A DNA stretch of 18,066 bases, from the NCBI GenBank assembly GCA_012964845.1, contig DTTG01000242.1, forward strand, positions 1 to 18,066. The letters run 5' to 3'. The translations under genes and the position numbers were made by a program. Positions 1 to 9,097 of the stretch are shown one piece after another. This DNA comes from Fidelibacterota bacterium. Lineage in GTDB: Bacteria > Fidelibacterota > Marinisomatia > SCGC-AAA003-L08 > D37C17. The stretch's first letter is position 1, and the number at the start of each line of letters is the position of its first letter. The notes below the pieces were generated by a model that was not told where the DNA came from, made no database searches, and worked only from the letters and a program-made list of their open reading frames with translations.

Positions 1-486
1 ATAAGTGATGTTATTCGAGAATATGGTGAAGAGCGGCATAGCCGTAAAATAGCACAAATGATTTATAAAGCAGTGCAGTCCAGCGCCATGAAAACCACAT
101 TTGATTTAAAGCAGGCAGTTTCCAAATGCGTACACCCTCGTTTTTTAAATAAATCGCTGGCTCGGGTTTTTCAGGCAATTCGCATTAAAATAAATGATGA
201 ATTAGCATCACTGAAGGAAGCTCTTGAAAATACTACTGAATGGCTGAAAGTTGGGGGGCGAATAGCTGTTATTTCTTTTCATTCACTGGAAGACCGTATC
301 GTAAAACAATATTTTAAAGAATGTGCCATTACTTGCATATGCCCCAGAGAATATCCCCTCTGTGTTTGTAATACGACTCCCTCCCTCAAAATTCTCACCC
401 GGAAGGCGATAATACCCAGTGCTGAGGAAATAAAAAATAACCCTCGATCAAGAAGCGCAAAATTAAGGGTGGCTGAAAGAATCTGA
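1..486 (+). CDS. rsmH: 16S rRNA m4C1402 methyltransferase RsmH, C-terminal part (5' end outside window)
   Basis: RsmH (formerly MraW) N4-methylates C1402 in the 16S rRNA decoding centre using S-adenosylmethionine and is the usual first or second gene of dcw clusters. The reading frame is open from base 1, where it encodes ISDVIREYGEERHSRKIA, so the gene starts upstream; the ATG at 58 is internal. About 161 residues are visible of a family length near 300. Family hallmarks seen are KSLARVFQAIRIKINDEL, the ISFHSLEDRIVKQYF block, a cysteine-rich stretch (CICPREYPLCVC) and the C-terminal NPRSRSAKLRVAER. The TGA at 484-486 shares its A with the ATG of the next gene. Identity is firm; the substrate-binding N-terminal half cannot be judged here. 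Confidence 0.96.
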   Translation: MSDVIREYGEERHSRKIAQMIYKAVQSSAMKTTFDLKQAVSKCVHPRFLNKSLARVFQAIRIKINDELASLKEALENTTEWLKVGGRIAVISFHSLEDRIVKQYFKECAITCICPREYPLCVCNTTPSLKILTRKAIIPSAEEIKNNPRSRSAKLRVAERI

Positions 487-791
487 TGTCCATCAAACCT
501 GAAAAGAACAAATCAATTTCCGATTTCCTGTTCTTCTTTGGGTTTGTAACGCTTTCCGTTGTTGTCTTTATCAGTATCGTTACCCTGAATAATGAATGTA
601 TTTTTCTGAGGAACGAAATTTACCATTTAGAAAATATCCGTGCCACACATCTTAATCGGGTAAAGGTGCTTTCCGGAAATATAAAAAATTTATCCCGCCA
701 GGATCGAATTGAAGAAATTGCATTTAATAACTTTCAACTTCATAGTCCATCCCCAGAATCTCTCATTGTCTATATTGGAGATGTAGAATGA
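486..791 (+). CDS. ftsL: FtsL-like cell division protein
   Basis: This small bitopic membrane protein of 101 residues has a short cytoplasmic N-terminus and one hydrophobic segment (about residues 15-35). The extracytoplasmic part is predicted helical or coiled-coil (about 36-75) and is followed by a short tail. FtsL proteins are poorly conserved in sequence; the call rests on size, topology and position between rsmH and ftsI, which is the standard dcw location. In the divisome FtsL joins FtsB and FtsQ and activates the FtsW-FtsI septal synthase. Its start codon overlaps the rsmH stop (TGATG) and its own stop overlaps the ftsI start (ATGA), so translation is probably coupled on both sides. 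No FtsB homologue is seen in the window. Confidence 0.8.
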   Translation: MSIKPEKNKSISDFLFFFGFVTLSVVVFISIVTLNNECIFLRNEIYHLENIRATHLNRVKVLSGNIKNLSRQDRIEEIAFNNFQLHSPSPESLIVYIGDVE

Positions 792-2749
792 CCCGCCTGT
801 ATAGTTTTTATCAGTTCAGAGTCCGTTTTATCTCCGCATTATTTTTTATCTGCAGTATAGCAATTTTAGGTAAAATGCTCTACGTCCAATCATTTCAGGC
901 AGCTGATCTACGTCAAAAAACCATAGATGCTGGATTTACTGAGCGATCTGTAAGGGGTAGCCGAGGAAATATTTCTGATAGAAATGGGCAGATATTAGCA
1001 GAAACAGTGAAAACATACACCTTCTGGGTGAATACTCAAAAAGACGTTGACAGGAATGCAATAGCTACCCTTTTTTCAACGACATTCAATCAGCCTCTTG
1101 ATATCTATCAAAATTTACTCTCTAAAAGAAAAAAATATATCCCTCTGACCAAAGCGCTAAATAGAACCCAATGCTTACCTATATTAGAAAAATTGAAAGA
1201 AACTAAGGGATTGCAATGTGATGTTTCAGCAAATAGATATTACCCGTTTCATAATTTAGCAAGCCAGGTGATTGGCTATGTTGACCGAGACCATAAGGGA
1301 CAATTTGGAATTGAAAGGCAATTTGACCCGCTGTTAAATGGTAAAACCAGCAATCTTATTTTTAATCGCTCTGCAAATGGCACACTTCGAAAAGCAATTA
1401 TAGATCAGCATCCTACTGCAGAAAATGGCGCGGATATTCAGCTCACAATTGATGCCAATATTCAAACCATTCTCTTAGATGCCCTGAAACAGGGAATGAA
1501 GCGTTCAGGGGCCTTAACCGCAAACGGGGTAATATTAAATCCATTTACTGGTGATATTCTGGCCATGGCATCGGTTCCTGATTTTGACCCAAATGCCTAT
1601 GGGAAATATGATGTTTCTACATTTGCAAATCGAACTATTTCAGATTCGTATGAGCCAGGATCAACATTTAAACTAATTTCAATGACCGCCGCTCTAGAGT
1701 CTGGAGTATTTACTTCAGAGGATAAATTTTTCTGTGAAAATGGTGAATATCAAATCCTTCCCTCAAAAATTATTCACGATCATGAGCCGCATGGCGATTT
1801 ATCTCTATCTGATATTTTCATTTATTCCAGTAATATCGGTTTGGCGAAAATGGTAGATCAAATGGGAGCCCAGCATATTTATGATTATGCCCGGAAATTC
1901 GGATTTGGTATTCGCACCGGAGTTCCCCTCCCCAGTGAAGCTTCCGGAGTATTGCGAGAATTTAATGAATGGACTCGCCTTTCTGGTCCTTTCGTATCAA
2001 TTGGTCAGGAGATATCAATTAATACTCTCCAGTTGGCAGTGGCATATTCGGCTGCAGCAAACGGAGGTTATTTACCCAATGCCAGGATTATTAAGAATAT
2101 TTCTGGAAACGGTTATGAAGAACGGGATTACTCTCCAAAACCAGTAAGAAAAGTCATGACTCGGGAAACCTCAGGAATATTGTTATCCATGATGGAAGAC
2201 GTTGTCAATCATGGTACTGCAAACAAGGCTCGTATTCCAGGTTTCAGAATTGGGGGAAAAACAGGCACAGCCGAAAAGTTTGTTAACGGTGCCTATTCAA
2301 AGCGAGAGTTTATATCTTCCTTTGCAGCAGTATTCCCAATAGACAATCCCAAATATGTCTGTGTTATTTCTGTTGATTCTCCAAAATATGGCTATCATTG
2401 GGGGAACGAAACGGCAGCTCCTATCGTAAAAGAAATATTTGAAAGACTTATCATCAACAATAAAGAATTTATTCCGGTTACCCCTAAAGAAATGCCCCAG
2501 TTTGCTCACACAACAATTTCACAACAAATTGCCCCAATGCTGGCAACAGCAGATGTAGTCCAAATGCAGAATAATTTAGTACCTAATTTTTTAGGAAAAA
2601 CCTTGAAGCAAACCATTCAGGAAGCTAAAGATTTAGGGCTGATAATAAATCCGGTTGGTACCTCTGGGAGAGTAGTATGGCAATCGGTCTCTCCCGGTCA
2701 ACTGGTTGATGGTGCACTCGCCTGTACTATAAAATTGGAATCTATATAA
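788..2749 (+). CDS. ftsI: Septal peptidoglycan transpeptidase FtsI (class B PBP) with C-terminal PASTA domain
   Basis: FtsI (PBP3) cross-links peptidoglycan at the septum and works with the glycosyltransferase FtsW. The 653-residue protein has one N-terminal membrane anchor (about residues 11-33), a dimerisation or pedestal region and a transpeptidase domain. All three active-site motifs are present: STFK (nucleophile Ser292, Lys295), SSN (347-349) and KTG (491-493). From about residue 596 a C-terminal PASTA-like unit follows, beginning VPNFLGKTL and ending near VSPGQLVDG. PASTA modules are typical of Gram-positive PBPs but also occur on FtsI of Bacteroidetes-type bacteria. The start overlaps the end of ftsL by four bases (ATGA), and the stop shares one base with murE. 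The protein is intact and shows no missing catalytic residue. Confidence 0.96.
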   Translation: MTRLYSFYQFRVRFISALFFICSIAILGKMLYVQSFQAADLRQKTIDAGFTERSVRGSRGNISDRNGQILAETVKTYTFWVNTQKDVDRNAIATLFSTTFNQPLDIYQNLLSKRKKYIPLTKALNRTQCLPILEKLKETKGLQCDVSANRYYPFHNLASQVIGYVDRDHKGQFGIERQFDPLLNGKTSNLIFNRSANGTLRKAIIDQHPTAENGADIQLTIDANIQTILLDALKQGMKRSGALTANGVILNPFTGDILAMASVPDFDPNAYGKYDVSTFANRTISDSYEPGSTFKLISMTAALESGVFTSEDKFFCENGEYQILPSKIIHDHEPHGDLSLSDIFIYSSNIGLAKMVDQMGAQHIYDYARKFGFGIRTGVPLPSEASGVLREFNEWTRLSGPFVSIGQEISINTLQLAVAYSAAANGGYLPNARIIKNISGNGYEERDYSPKPVRKVMTRETSGILLSMMEDVVNHGTANKARIPGFRIGGKTGTAEKFVNGAYSKREFISSFAAVFPIDNPKYVCVISVDSPKYGYHWGNETAAPIVKEIFERLIINNKEFIPVTPKEMPQFAHTTISQQIAPMLATADVVQMQNNLVPNFLGKTLKQTIQEAKDLGLIINPVGTSGRVVWQSVSPGQLVDGALACTIKLESI

Positions 2750-4197
2750 TGCAGCTTCAGGAATTAGTAAAAAATATTCAATTTAAAGGGACTCCGGATA
2801 ACCGAGAGATTTCATTCATTACCTATGATAGCCGAAAAGTGAAACCCGGAACTTTGTTTGTAGCCATTTCCGGGATGCAGACGGATGGTCATGAATTTAT
2901 TCCCCAGGCAATTGAAAATGGGGCTGTTGCCATTTTATCAAATGGAAGGAGTCCAAAAACTAAAGCTGTGCCTATTTTGCAGGTGAAGGATCCCCGTCTT
3001 GCCATGTCTCAAATTTCAGCTCAGTTTTATGGTAACCCTTCGGAAAAAATGAATATTGTGGGTATTACCGGTACCAATGGTAAAACATCCATTACACATA
3101 TTTTGCATCATATTTTGCAAACATCCGGTGCTGCCTGCGGTACATTGGGAACATTGGGATTTCAGACTCCTTCCGGCATGGTAAGCACTGGTTTTACTAC
3201 GCCCGAATCGGTAGAACTACAGCAAATGCTCCAAACCCTCATATTGGCTGGGGTTGATAATTTAGTCATGGAAATATCATCCCATGCTTTAGACCTTCAC
3301 CGTGTGGATGATGTGGAGGTTGATATTGCGGTATTTTCAAATTTGAGTCCTGAGCATTTGGATTTTCATGGTGATATGGAAAAATACTTCAAATCCAAAC
3401 TTCAATTGTTTCAAAGTTTATCAAATACCAATACTGCAGTAATTAATCTGGATGATCCCTATGCTCAGAGAATTTGCTCTGCAACATCTGCAAAAATTAT
3501 TACCTTCGGTATGAATAAAAAAGCCGATCTCCATCCTGTTCATACTGAATTCACCCTTCATGGTATAAATGCAAAATTGCAATTTGGGCAAAAAACAATT
3601 TCAATTGACTCCTCGCTCATTGGGGAATATAATTTATCAAATATCATGGCTGGAGCTGCAGCTGCTTTAAGCATGGGAATTTCAATTTCAAAAATTGAGA
3701 GTGCAATTAAAAGTATGCCCCCTATTCCCGGCAGAATGGAACATATCCCCTGTAATTGTTTGGGAAAAGTTTTTGTGGATTATGCCCATTCACCCGATGC
3801 CTATGAAAAACTATTTTCAAACCTTGTAAACCTCATGGATAATCAGGTTAATATTTTTACAGTGTTTGGCTGTGGCGGTAATCGGGATACTGGAAAACGG
3901 GCGGAAATGGCAAAAATTTCAGAAAAGTATGCTTCATTCAGTTTTGTAACTACGGATAATCCCAGAACCGAATCATTGGAAAGAATAAATGCAGATATTA
4001 TTCAAGGGTTTTCCAGTGATAGTTACACAGTTATTCTAGATCGAAAAGAAGCCATCACAACCGCTCTGAAGCAAATGAATGAAAATTCCATTTTATTGGT
4101 GCTTGGTAAGGGACCAGAAAATTATCAGGAAATTGGCACAGAGAAAATTCCTCATAGTGATATTGAAATTATTAAGGATTATACGAATGCGGGTTGA
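2749..4197 (+). CDS. murE: UDP-MurNAc-L-Ala-D-Glu:meso-DAP ligase MurE
   Basis: This cytoplasmic Mur ligase adds the third stem-peptide residue in an ATP-dependent reaction. The 482-residue protein has the N-terminal UDP-binding domain (TYDSRKVKPGTLFVA) and the ATP-binding P-loop GTNGKT (108-113). The central motif HLDFHGDMEKYFKSK contains the Lys that is normally carbamylated (about Lys217). The DNPR motif at 403-406 is the established signature of enzymes that use meso-diaminopimelate rather than lysine, so the wall is inferred to be DAP-type. The ATG overlaps the ftsI TAA by one base. The last 11 bases overlap the start of murF. The length is normal for the family. Confidence 0.96.
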   Translation: MQLQELVKNIQFKGTPDNREISFITYDSRKVKPGTLFVAISGMQTDGHEFIPQAIENGAVAILSNGRSPKTKAVPILQVKDPRLAMSQISAQFYGNPSEKMNIVGITGTNGKTSITHILHHILQTSGAACGTLGTLGFQTPSGMVSTGFTTPESVELQQMLQTLILAGVDNLVMEISSHALDLHRVDDVEVDIAVFSNLSPEHLDFHGDMEKYFKSKLQLFQSLSNTNTAVINLDDPYAQRICSATSAKIITFGMNKKADLHPVHTEFTLHGINAKLQFGQKTISIDSSLIGEYNLSNIMAGAAAALSMGISISKIESAIKSMPPIPGRMEHIPCNCLGKVFVDYAHSPDAYEKLFSNLVNLMDNQVNIFTVFGCGGNRDTGKRAEMAKISEKYASFSFVTTDNPRTESLERINADIIQGFSSDSYTVILDRKEAITTALKQMNENSILLVLGKGPENYQEIGTEKIPHSDIEIIKDYTNAG

Positions 4198-5518
4198 TAT
4201 TCAAAATAAAACTTATTTTAAAAAGGCGCTGAATACAATCCTCCCTGATTTGAAATTATCTGAATTTTCCGGAATTACAATTGACTCCCGCAATATAAAG
4301 CCTGGGGATATTTTTCTGGCGTTCAAGGGGGAAAGTACCGATGGGCATAAATATATTGACCATGCTGAAAAAGCTGGAGCATCTCTGGCTATTGTAGAAA
4401 ATAATATTGAAACTTCAATTCCCATTGCGCAGGTGAAATCCACTCGAAATTTCTTAAATGAATTGGCTGCTGCGTACCGTAAAAATATCACCTGTCCGTT
4501 GATTGGAATTACCGGATCAAATGGAAAAACCACCACCAAGGATTTATTGACCCATGTTCTTTCAGCCAGCATGAATACAATGTCCACGCGTGGTAATTAC
4601 AACAGCACCATAGGCGTGCCTCTATCGATTTTTGAATGTGGGGGAAATGAAGATGCTGCAATCATTGAAATGGGTGCCAGTATGCCGGGAGAAATAGAAT
4701 ATATTTGCAATATCGTTCAGCCTGACATGGGTATCATCACAAATGTGTATGAAGCTCATTTGGAGTATTTTGGAGATATTGATGAAGTAGCAAAAACGAA
4801 ATCAGCCCTGTTTTCTTATCTAGGAAAAGAGGGTACAGCATTTATAAATATGGATGATCCCTATATTTCTAAAATGGCCATTCCCTGTAAGGGAGTAGAA
4901 TATTCTTTTACCAAACCTGCAGATTATCAAGGGAGCCTATCATCAGAAAATCAGACCTTAACCATTAATAATATAGCTATCAATTTATCTTCCCCATCAG
5001 AAACAATGGGGATGAATGCCCTGGCTGTATTCTCAATTGCCGCTCATCTGGGAATGGATGCTCATGTTATAAAAACTCAAATTGAATCCTTTCAACTACC
5101 CTCTGGTCGGGGCAATATTTTACAATTCCAGGATATAATGGTGATTAATGATAGTTATAACGCCAACCTTGAATCTGCCTGCACCGGAATAAACAATCTC
5201 ACTTCTCTTTCTGAAGGAAAGCGGAAAATTGCTGTCATAGGTGATATGTTGGAATTGGGAGAATTAGAAAAGGATCATCATCAAACTTTAGGAAAATATC
5301 TATCAGAAAAAAAAGTAGATGCCGTTTTTGCTTTTGGCGAATTAACCCGGCATACCATTCAGGCAATGAATGGCGCTGCAATGTTTCATCAATATTATGA
5401 TGACAAGGTTAATCTTTTAACAGATCTGAAAGCGTTTATCTCAGAAGGCGATATTATTTATGTTAAGGGTTCCCGTGGTATGAAAATGGAAGAAATAATT
5501 ACAGGGCTACAAGACTGA
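4187..5518 (+). CDS. murF: UDP-MurNAc-tripeptide:D-Ala-D-Ala ligase MurF
   Basis: MurF adds the D-Ala-D-Ala dipeptide to UDP-MurNAc-tripeptide, the last cytoplasmic ligation before MraY. The chosen ATG at 4187 gives 443 residues beginning MRVDIQNKTYF, the usual MurF length. An in-frame ATG at 4079 would add 36 residues encoded entirely inside murE in another frame and unlike any MurF N-terminus, so it was not used. Motifs seen are SGITIDSRNIKPGDIFLAF at the N-terminus, the P-loop GSNGKTT (110-116), MSTRGNYNSTIGVPL, and VINDSYNANLES in the ligase core. The gene overlaps murE by 11 bases, and its TGA shares the A with the mraY start. It is distinguished from MurE by the absence of DNPR and by its own conserved NDSYNA block. 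Confidence 0.95.
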   Translation: MRVDIQNKTYFKKALNTILPDLKLSEFSGITIDSRNIKPGDIFLAFKGESTDGHKYIDHAEKAGASLAIVENNIETSIPIAQVKSTRNFLNELAAAYRKNITCPLIGITGSNGKTTTKDLLTHVLSASMNTMSTRGNYNSTIGVPLSIFECGGNEDAAIIEMGASMPGEIEYICNIVQPDMGIITNVYEAHLEYFGDIDEVAKTKSALFSYLGKEGTAFINMDDPYISKMAIPCKGVEYSFTKPADYQGSLSSENQTLTINNIAINLSSPSETMGMNALAVFSIAAHLGMDAHVIKTQIESFQLPSGRGNILQFQDIMVINDSYNANLESACTGINNLTSLSEGKRKIAVIGDMLELGELEKDHHQTLGKYLSEKKVDAVFAFGELTRHTIQAMNGAAMFHQYYDDKVNLLTDLKAFISEGDIIYVKGSRGMKMEEIITGLQD

Positions 5519-6621
5519 TGTTTTATCATTTACTCTATCCCCTTCGAGATTTTTTCTTCGGTTTCAATGTATTTGGATATATTTCATTTCGTGCAATTGG
5601 CGCCGCACTCACTGCACTTATTATCAGTTTCCTCTTCGGGCCTAAAATCATCCGCACACTCCAGTCTCGCCAAATTGGTGAGACTATACGATTAGATGGG
5701 CCTGAATCTCACCTCAAAAAAGAGGGTACTCCAACGATGGGAGGGATAATTGTGTTATTGGCAGTTATCCTTCCCACTTTCCTTTGGGCAAAAGTGGGTG
5801 ACAAACATATTTTGCTTATCCTCCTGGCAACAATGTGGATGGGGTTAATTGGATTTTTAGACGATTATTTAAAAGTAATTAAAAAGTATCCCCGGGGATT
5901 AATCGCCCGCTATAAAATGGCTGGGCAAATCAGCCTGGGGTTAATTGTTGGGATCATTCTCATCTATTACCCTGACTCTTCTCAATTTGCTACTTCAATT
6001 TCTATTCCTTTTGTTTCCAATGGAACCATGGATATTGGCTGGTTCTATGTTCCTCTTGTTATTTTGGTTATTACCGGCACGTCTAATGCGGTGAATCTCA
6101 CCGATGGATTAGACGGTTTAGCAACTGGTCTGGTTGCCATTGCAACCCTTGTTTTTGGGGCTATCGCTTATGCTTCCGGCCGATTAGATTACAGTGATTA
6201 TCTCAACATCATCTACCTCCCTGGTACTGGAGAATTATTTATCTTCTGCCTGGCACTTATTGGTGCCTGTATTGGATTCTTATGGTTCAACGCAAATCCT
6301 GCAAAAATATTTTTAGGAGATACGGGTTCATTGGCAATTGGCGCTGCGTTGGGAACATTGGCAGTATTATTAAAAAAGGAAATTCTGCTCTTTATGATTG
6401 GCGGTGTGTTTGTAGCTGAATCTGTATCTGTAATGATACAGGTGTATTATTTCCGCTATACGAAGAAAAAGTATGGAGAAGGCAAACGTATCTTCCGCAT
6501 GGCGCCTCTGCACCATCATTTCGAATTACTGGGCTGGCCGGAAAACCATGTTGTTGTCCGATTTTGGATTATTGGTGTTTTATTAGCTCTCATTTCACTT
6601 ACAACCTTCAAAATACAATGA
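5518..6621 (+). CDS. mraY: Phospho-N-acetylmuramoyl-pentapeptide transferase MraY (lipid I synthase)
   Basis: MraY is an integral membrane enzyme that transfers phospho-MurNAc-pentapeptide from UDP to undecaprenyl phosphate, making lipid I. The 367-residue protein is strongly hydrophobic with about ten membrane segments, as expected. Catalytic and metal-binding signatures are intact: the Asp pair in DDYLKV (Asp115, Asp116), NLTDGLDGLATG (193-204), GDTGS with Asp268, and the HHH cluster in MAPLHHHFELLGWPE (332-334). The N-terminal TMGGI motif is also present. The start shares one base with the murF stop, and the stop overlaps the murD start as ATGA. Nothing unusual is seen in sequence or length. 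Confidence 0.97.
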   Translation: MFYHLLYPLRDFFFGFNVFGYISFRAIGAALTALIISFLFGPKIIRTLQSRQIGETIRLDGPESHLKKEGTPTMGGIIVLLAVILPTFLWAKVGDKHILLILLATMWMGLIGFLDDYLKVIKKYPRGLIARYKMAGQISLGLIVGIILIYYPDSSQFATSISIPFVSNGTMDIGWFYVPLVILVITGTSNAVNLTDGLDGLATGLVAIATLVFGAIAYASGRLDYSDYLNIIYLPGTGELFIFCLALIGACIGFLWFNANPAKIFLGDTGSLAIGAALGTLAVLLKKEILLFMIGGVFVAESVSVMIQVYYFRYTKKKYGEGKRIFRMAPLHHHFELLGWPENHVVVRFWIIGVLLALISLTTFKIQ

Positions 6622-7997
6622 TTGACCTAAATAATATTTCTCAAATTAATTGGGCAAATACACGGATTAGTATTCTTGGTGCTGGAAAAAGTGGGATTGC
6701 AGCCGGGGCTCTTGGCGCTCATGTTGGTGCAGATATTTTTATAAGTGAAAGAAATGATTCGCCCGAAATTATAGAAAATATTGGCAACTTCAAACATGAA
6801 GTGGGAGGTCATAGTAATTCTGTTTTAGATGCAGATATTCTCATTAAAAGCCCTGGGATACCCAATGATGTACCAATTATTAAAGAATGTGAAAATCAAG
6901 GTATTCCCATCGTCAGTGAAATAGAATTTGCATCATGGTTTACCTCTTCGCCCATATTAGCTCTTACTGGTTCAAATGGCAAAACTACCACCGTAAATCT
7001 ATTACATGAAATGTGTATCAGCGATGGGAGAACATCCCTGCTTGGTGGAAATGTGGGTATGCCTTTTTCAGAAAATGTACTTTGGGAAATCAAATCAGAT
7101 ATCAAAACATCCATACACGTTCTGGAATTGAGCAGTTTTCAATTAGAACATATTATTTCGTTTTCTCCCACCATTGCAGGAATACTAAACATAAGTGCTG
7201 ACCATCTGGATCGATATGCAGATATTAATGCCTATGCAACGGAAAAGCTAAAATTAGCAGACCATATCCAAGAATCTGGTTGGTTGGTGTATAATGCTGA
7301 TGACCCCATATTAGCAGAATCTCTAATGAATACCACTCGGTCAGTAGTATTTTCTCTAAAGCAAAATGAAAAGTGTCATTTTAAGTTGAATGCAACGAAA
7401 GTATTTTCCGGTGATGTTGACAATCCTGATATTTTATTCAATTTTGAAGATACCAAATTAAAAGGCTTTCATAATTTGCAGAATATTCTGGCAGCCGCAA
7501 CCATGGCGCATTCTTTTGGTATTTCACGAGAGGCAATCCATAATACTATAATCAATTTTACACCCATACCCCATCGCTTGGAATGGGTTGGCAATATTAA
7601 TAATGTAGATTATTTTAATGATTCAAAAGCTACAAATATTGCCGCTGCAACTGCTGCCATTGAAAGTTTTGATGACGATTTAATCCTTATTTTGGGTGGT
7701 CAGGATAAAGGATTAACTGATTTCAAACAACTCATTCCAATTATGGAAAACCGTGTAAAATCAATTATTGCTTATGGCGATGCTGGCTTAGAAATTAAAA
7801 ATCAGCTTGATGGAGATTTTATGGTTGCTTTTAGTGAAGATTTTGAGGATGCCTTCCTGAGCGCAAATAACAATTCTACTCCCGGTGATACAGTTCTTCT
7901 ATCTCCGGCATGTGCCAGTTTTGACCAATTTTCTAATTATGAAGAACGGGGAAATAAATTTGTAGAAATATTTACTAAATTGGAGCTGGGAAATTGA
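6618..7997 (+). CDS. murD: UDP-MurNAc-L-Ala:D-Glu ligase MurD
   Basis: MurD adds D-glutamate to UDP-MurNAc-L-alanine in the cytoplasm. The ATG at 6618 overlaps the mraY stop as ATGA and gives 459 residues starting MIDLNNISQINW, the family length. The in-frame ATG at 6564 would prepend 18 residues lying wholly inside mraY and was rejected. Seen are the Rossmann-like N-terminal domain (ILGAGKSGIAAG), KSPGIPNDVP, the P-loop GSNGKTT (118-124), LELSSFQLE, ISADHLDRY, NDSKATN and LLSPACASFDQFSNYEERG near the C-terminus. These are diagnostic for MurD rather than the other Mur ligases. The stop overlaps the TTG start of ftsW. Confidence 0.96.
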   Translation: MIDLNNISQINWANTRISILGAGKSGIAAGALGAHVGADIFISERNDSPEIIENIGNFKHEVGGHSNSVLDADILIKSPGIPNDVPIIKECENQGIPIVSEIEFASWFTSSPILALTGSNGKTTTVNLLHEMCISDGRTSLLGGNVGMPFSENVLWEIKSDIKTSIHVLELSSFQLEHIISFSPTIAGILNISADHLDRYADINAYATEKLKLADHIQESGWLVYNADDPILAESLMNTTRSVVFSLKQNEKCHFKLNATKVFSGDVDNPDILFNFEDTKLKGFHNLQNILAAATMAHSFGISREAIHNTIINFTPIPHRLEWVGNINNVDYFNDSKATNIAAATAAIESFDDDLILILGGQDKGLTDFKQLIPIMENRVKSIIAYGDAGLEIKNQLDGDFMVAFSEDFEDAFLSANNNSTPGDTVLLSPACASFDQFSNYEERGNKFVEIFTKLELGN

Positions 7998-9097
7998 ATA
8001 TTCGCTCCTATCCCAATGATTATCTAATCTTGGGTGCAATCTTATTGCTCTCCGGTTTTGGGATTGTCATGATGTATAGTGCCAGCAGTATCTATGCTAT
8101 GAACGAATATGATGATTATCTATATTTCTTTCTTCGACAGACTAGATGGCTCATAATTGGTACCGTTCTCATGTTTTTATTTAGTCAGATGAATTACCGC
8201 CATTTAAAAGAATTAGCTTATGTTCTCATATTTTTTTCATGGATTTTTTTGATTATGGGATATTTTTTCAAGGGCAATAATCCTGCATCCCGCTGGTTAG
8301 TTTTAGGAGGCAGAAGCTGGATGACCACCTCTGATTTTGCACGGGTGAGTCTTATTATTTTTACAGCTTACTTTGTAGAGAAAAATAAAAAATATCTGAA
8401 AGACTGGAAGTTTCTGCTCTTTCGATTTACTCCAATATTGGGGATATCACTGGTGTTGATTCTATTTCAACCGGATACCAGTACCACCATGATTATTGCT
8501 GCCATTATAATGGTAATGCTGTTTATTGCCGGAACAGATTGGCGTTATCTCACAGGTTTATCAATTGCGGGAGTCATTGCTCTTATTTTAAAAATAATGA
8601 ATACTCCCCATGCTATGGATCGATTCCTTAATTGGAATGATAAACAAAAGGTGCAGTCACTAAATGCATTGGGTACGGGTGGAATTTTAGGCAGTGGACT
8701 GGGTGACAGCATTATAAAAAATGGCTATCTCCCGGAAGCACATACCGATTTTATCCTTCCCATTGTTGGGGAAGAGCTGGGATTTATTGGAATCTTCATT
8801 TTATTTTTTCTATTTTGGTTTCTCTTTACAAAAGGACTCACAGTGGTGAGGGAAGCGCCCGATTTGTTCAGCATGTTTTTATCTTTCGGTATTCTTATTT
8901 CTGTCATGATTTATTTTTTGGTTAATGCCGCCTATGTGGTGGGATTTGCCCCAACTACTGGCCTTCCCATGCCCTTTATCTCTTATGGCGGCTCACATAC
9001 CATATTCACTTTTTTGTCCATGGGGATACTGCTGAATATTGCCCGAAAAGGAAGAACTGGAACCAACAGTTATTATAGAGGATTTACGTATGAGTAA
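7994..9097 (+). CDS. ftsW: Lipid II polymerase FtsW (SEDS family)
   Basis: FtsW is a SEDS-family peptidoglycan glycosyltransferase that polymerises lipid II at the septum with FtsI. The 367-residue polytopic protein begins NIRSYPNDYLILGAILLLSG, with FGIVMMYSASS just after, matching the first membrane helix of the family. It ends with the conserved PTTGLPMPFISYGGS block and a final helix. The only start that fits is TTG at 7994, which overlaps the murD stop (TTGA) and has GGAG at 7982-7985 eight bases upstream. FtsW is preferred over RodA because the gene sits between murD and murG in a dcw cluster. The last 8 bases overlap the murG start. Confidence 0.94.
   Translation: MNIRSYPNDYLILGAILLLSGFGIVMMYSASSIYAMNEYDDYLYFFLRQTRWLIIGTVLMFLFSQMNYRHLKELAYVLIFFSWIFLIMGYFFKGNNPASRWLVLGGRSWMTTSDFARVSLIIFTAYFVEKNKKYLKDWKFLLFRFTPILGISLVLILFQPDTSTTMIIAAIIMVMLFIAGTDWRYLTGLSIAGVIALILKIMNTPHAMDRFLNWNDKQKVQSLNALGTGGILGSGLGDSIIKNGYLPEAHTDFILPIVGEELGFIGIFILFFLFWFLFTKGLTVVREAPDLFSMFLSFGILISVMIYFLVNAAYVVGFAPTTGLPMPFISYGGSHTIFTFLSMGILLNIARKGRTGTNSYYRGFTYE

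Noticed and set aside
4079..4186. Upstream in-frame ATG that would extend MurF by 36 residues
   Set aside because: The extra residues are encoded wholly inside murE in another frame and do not resemble a MurF N-terminus; ATG 4187 gives the family length.
4213..4587. 124-codon minus-strand open frame inside murF
   Set aside because: It is antisense to a highly conserved gene, has no family-like motifs, and is a shadow of the coding sequence.
5307..5314. A8 run in murF as a second slippage site
   Set aside because: The MurF frame is continuous across it and all motifs remain in one frame, so no slippage is needed.
6564..6617. Upstream in-frame ATG for MurD
   Set aside because: It lies inside mraY, whereas ATG 6618 forms the ATGA overlap typical of this cluster and yields the normal N-terminus.
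9039..9089. Upstream in-frame ATG for MurG
   Set aside because: It lies inside ftsW; the conserved GGGTGGH loop normally sits about 10 residues from the start, which fits ATG 9090.
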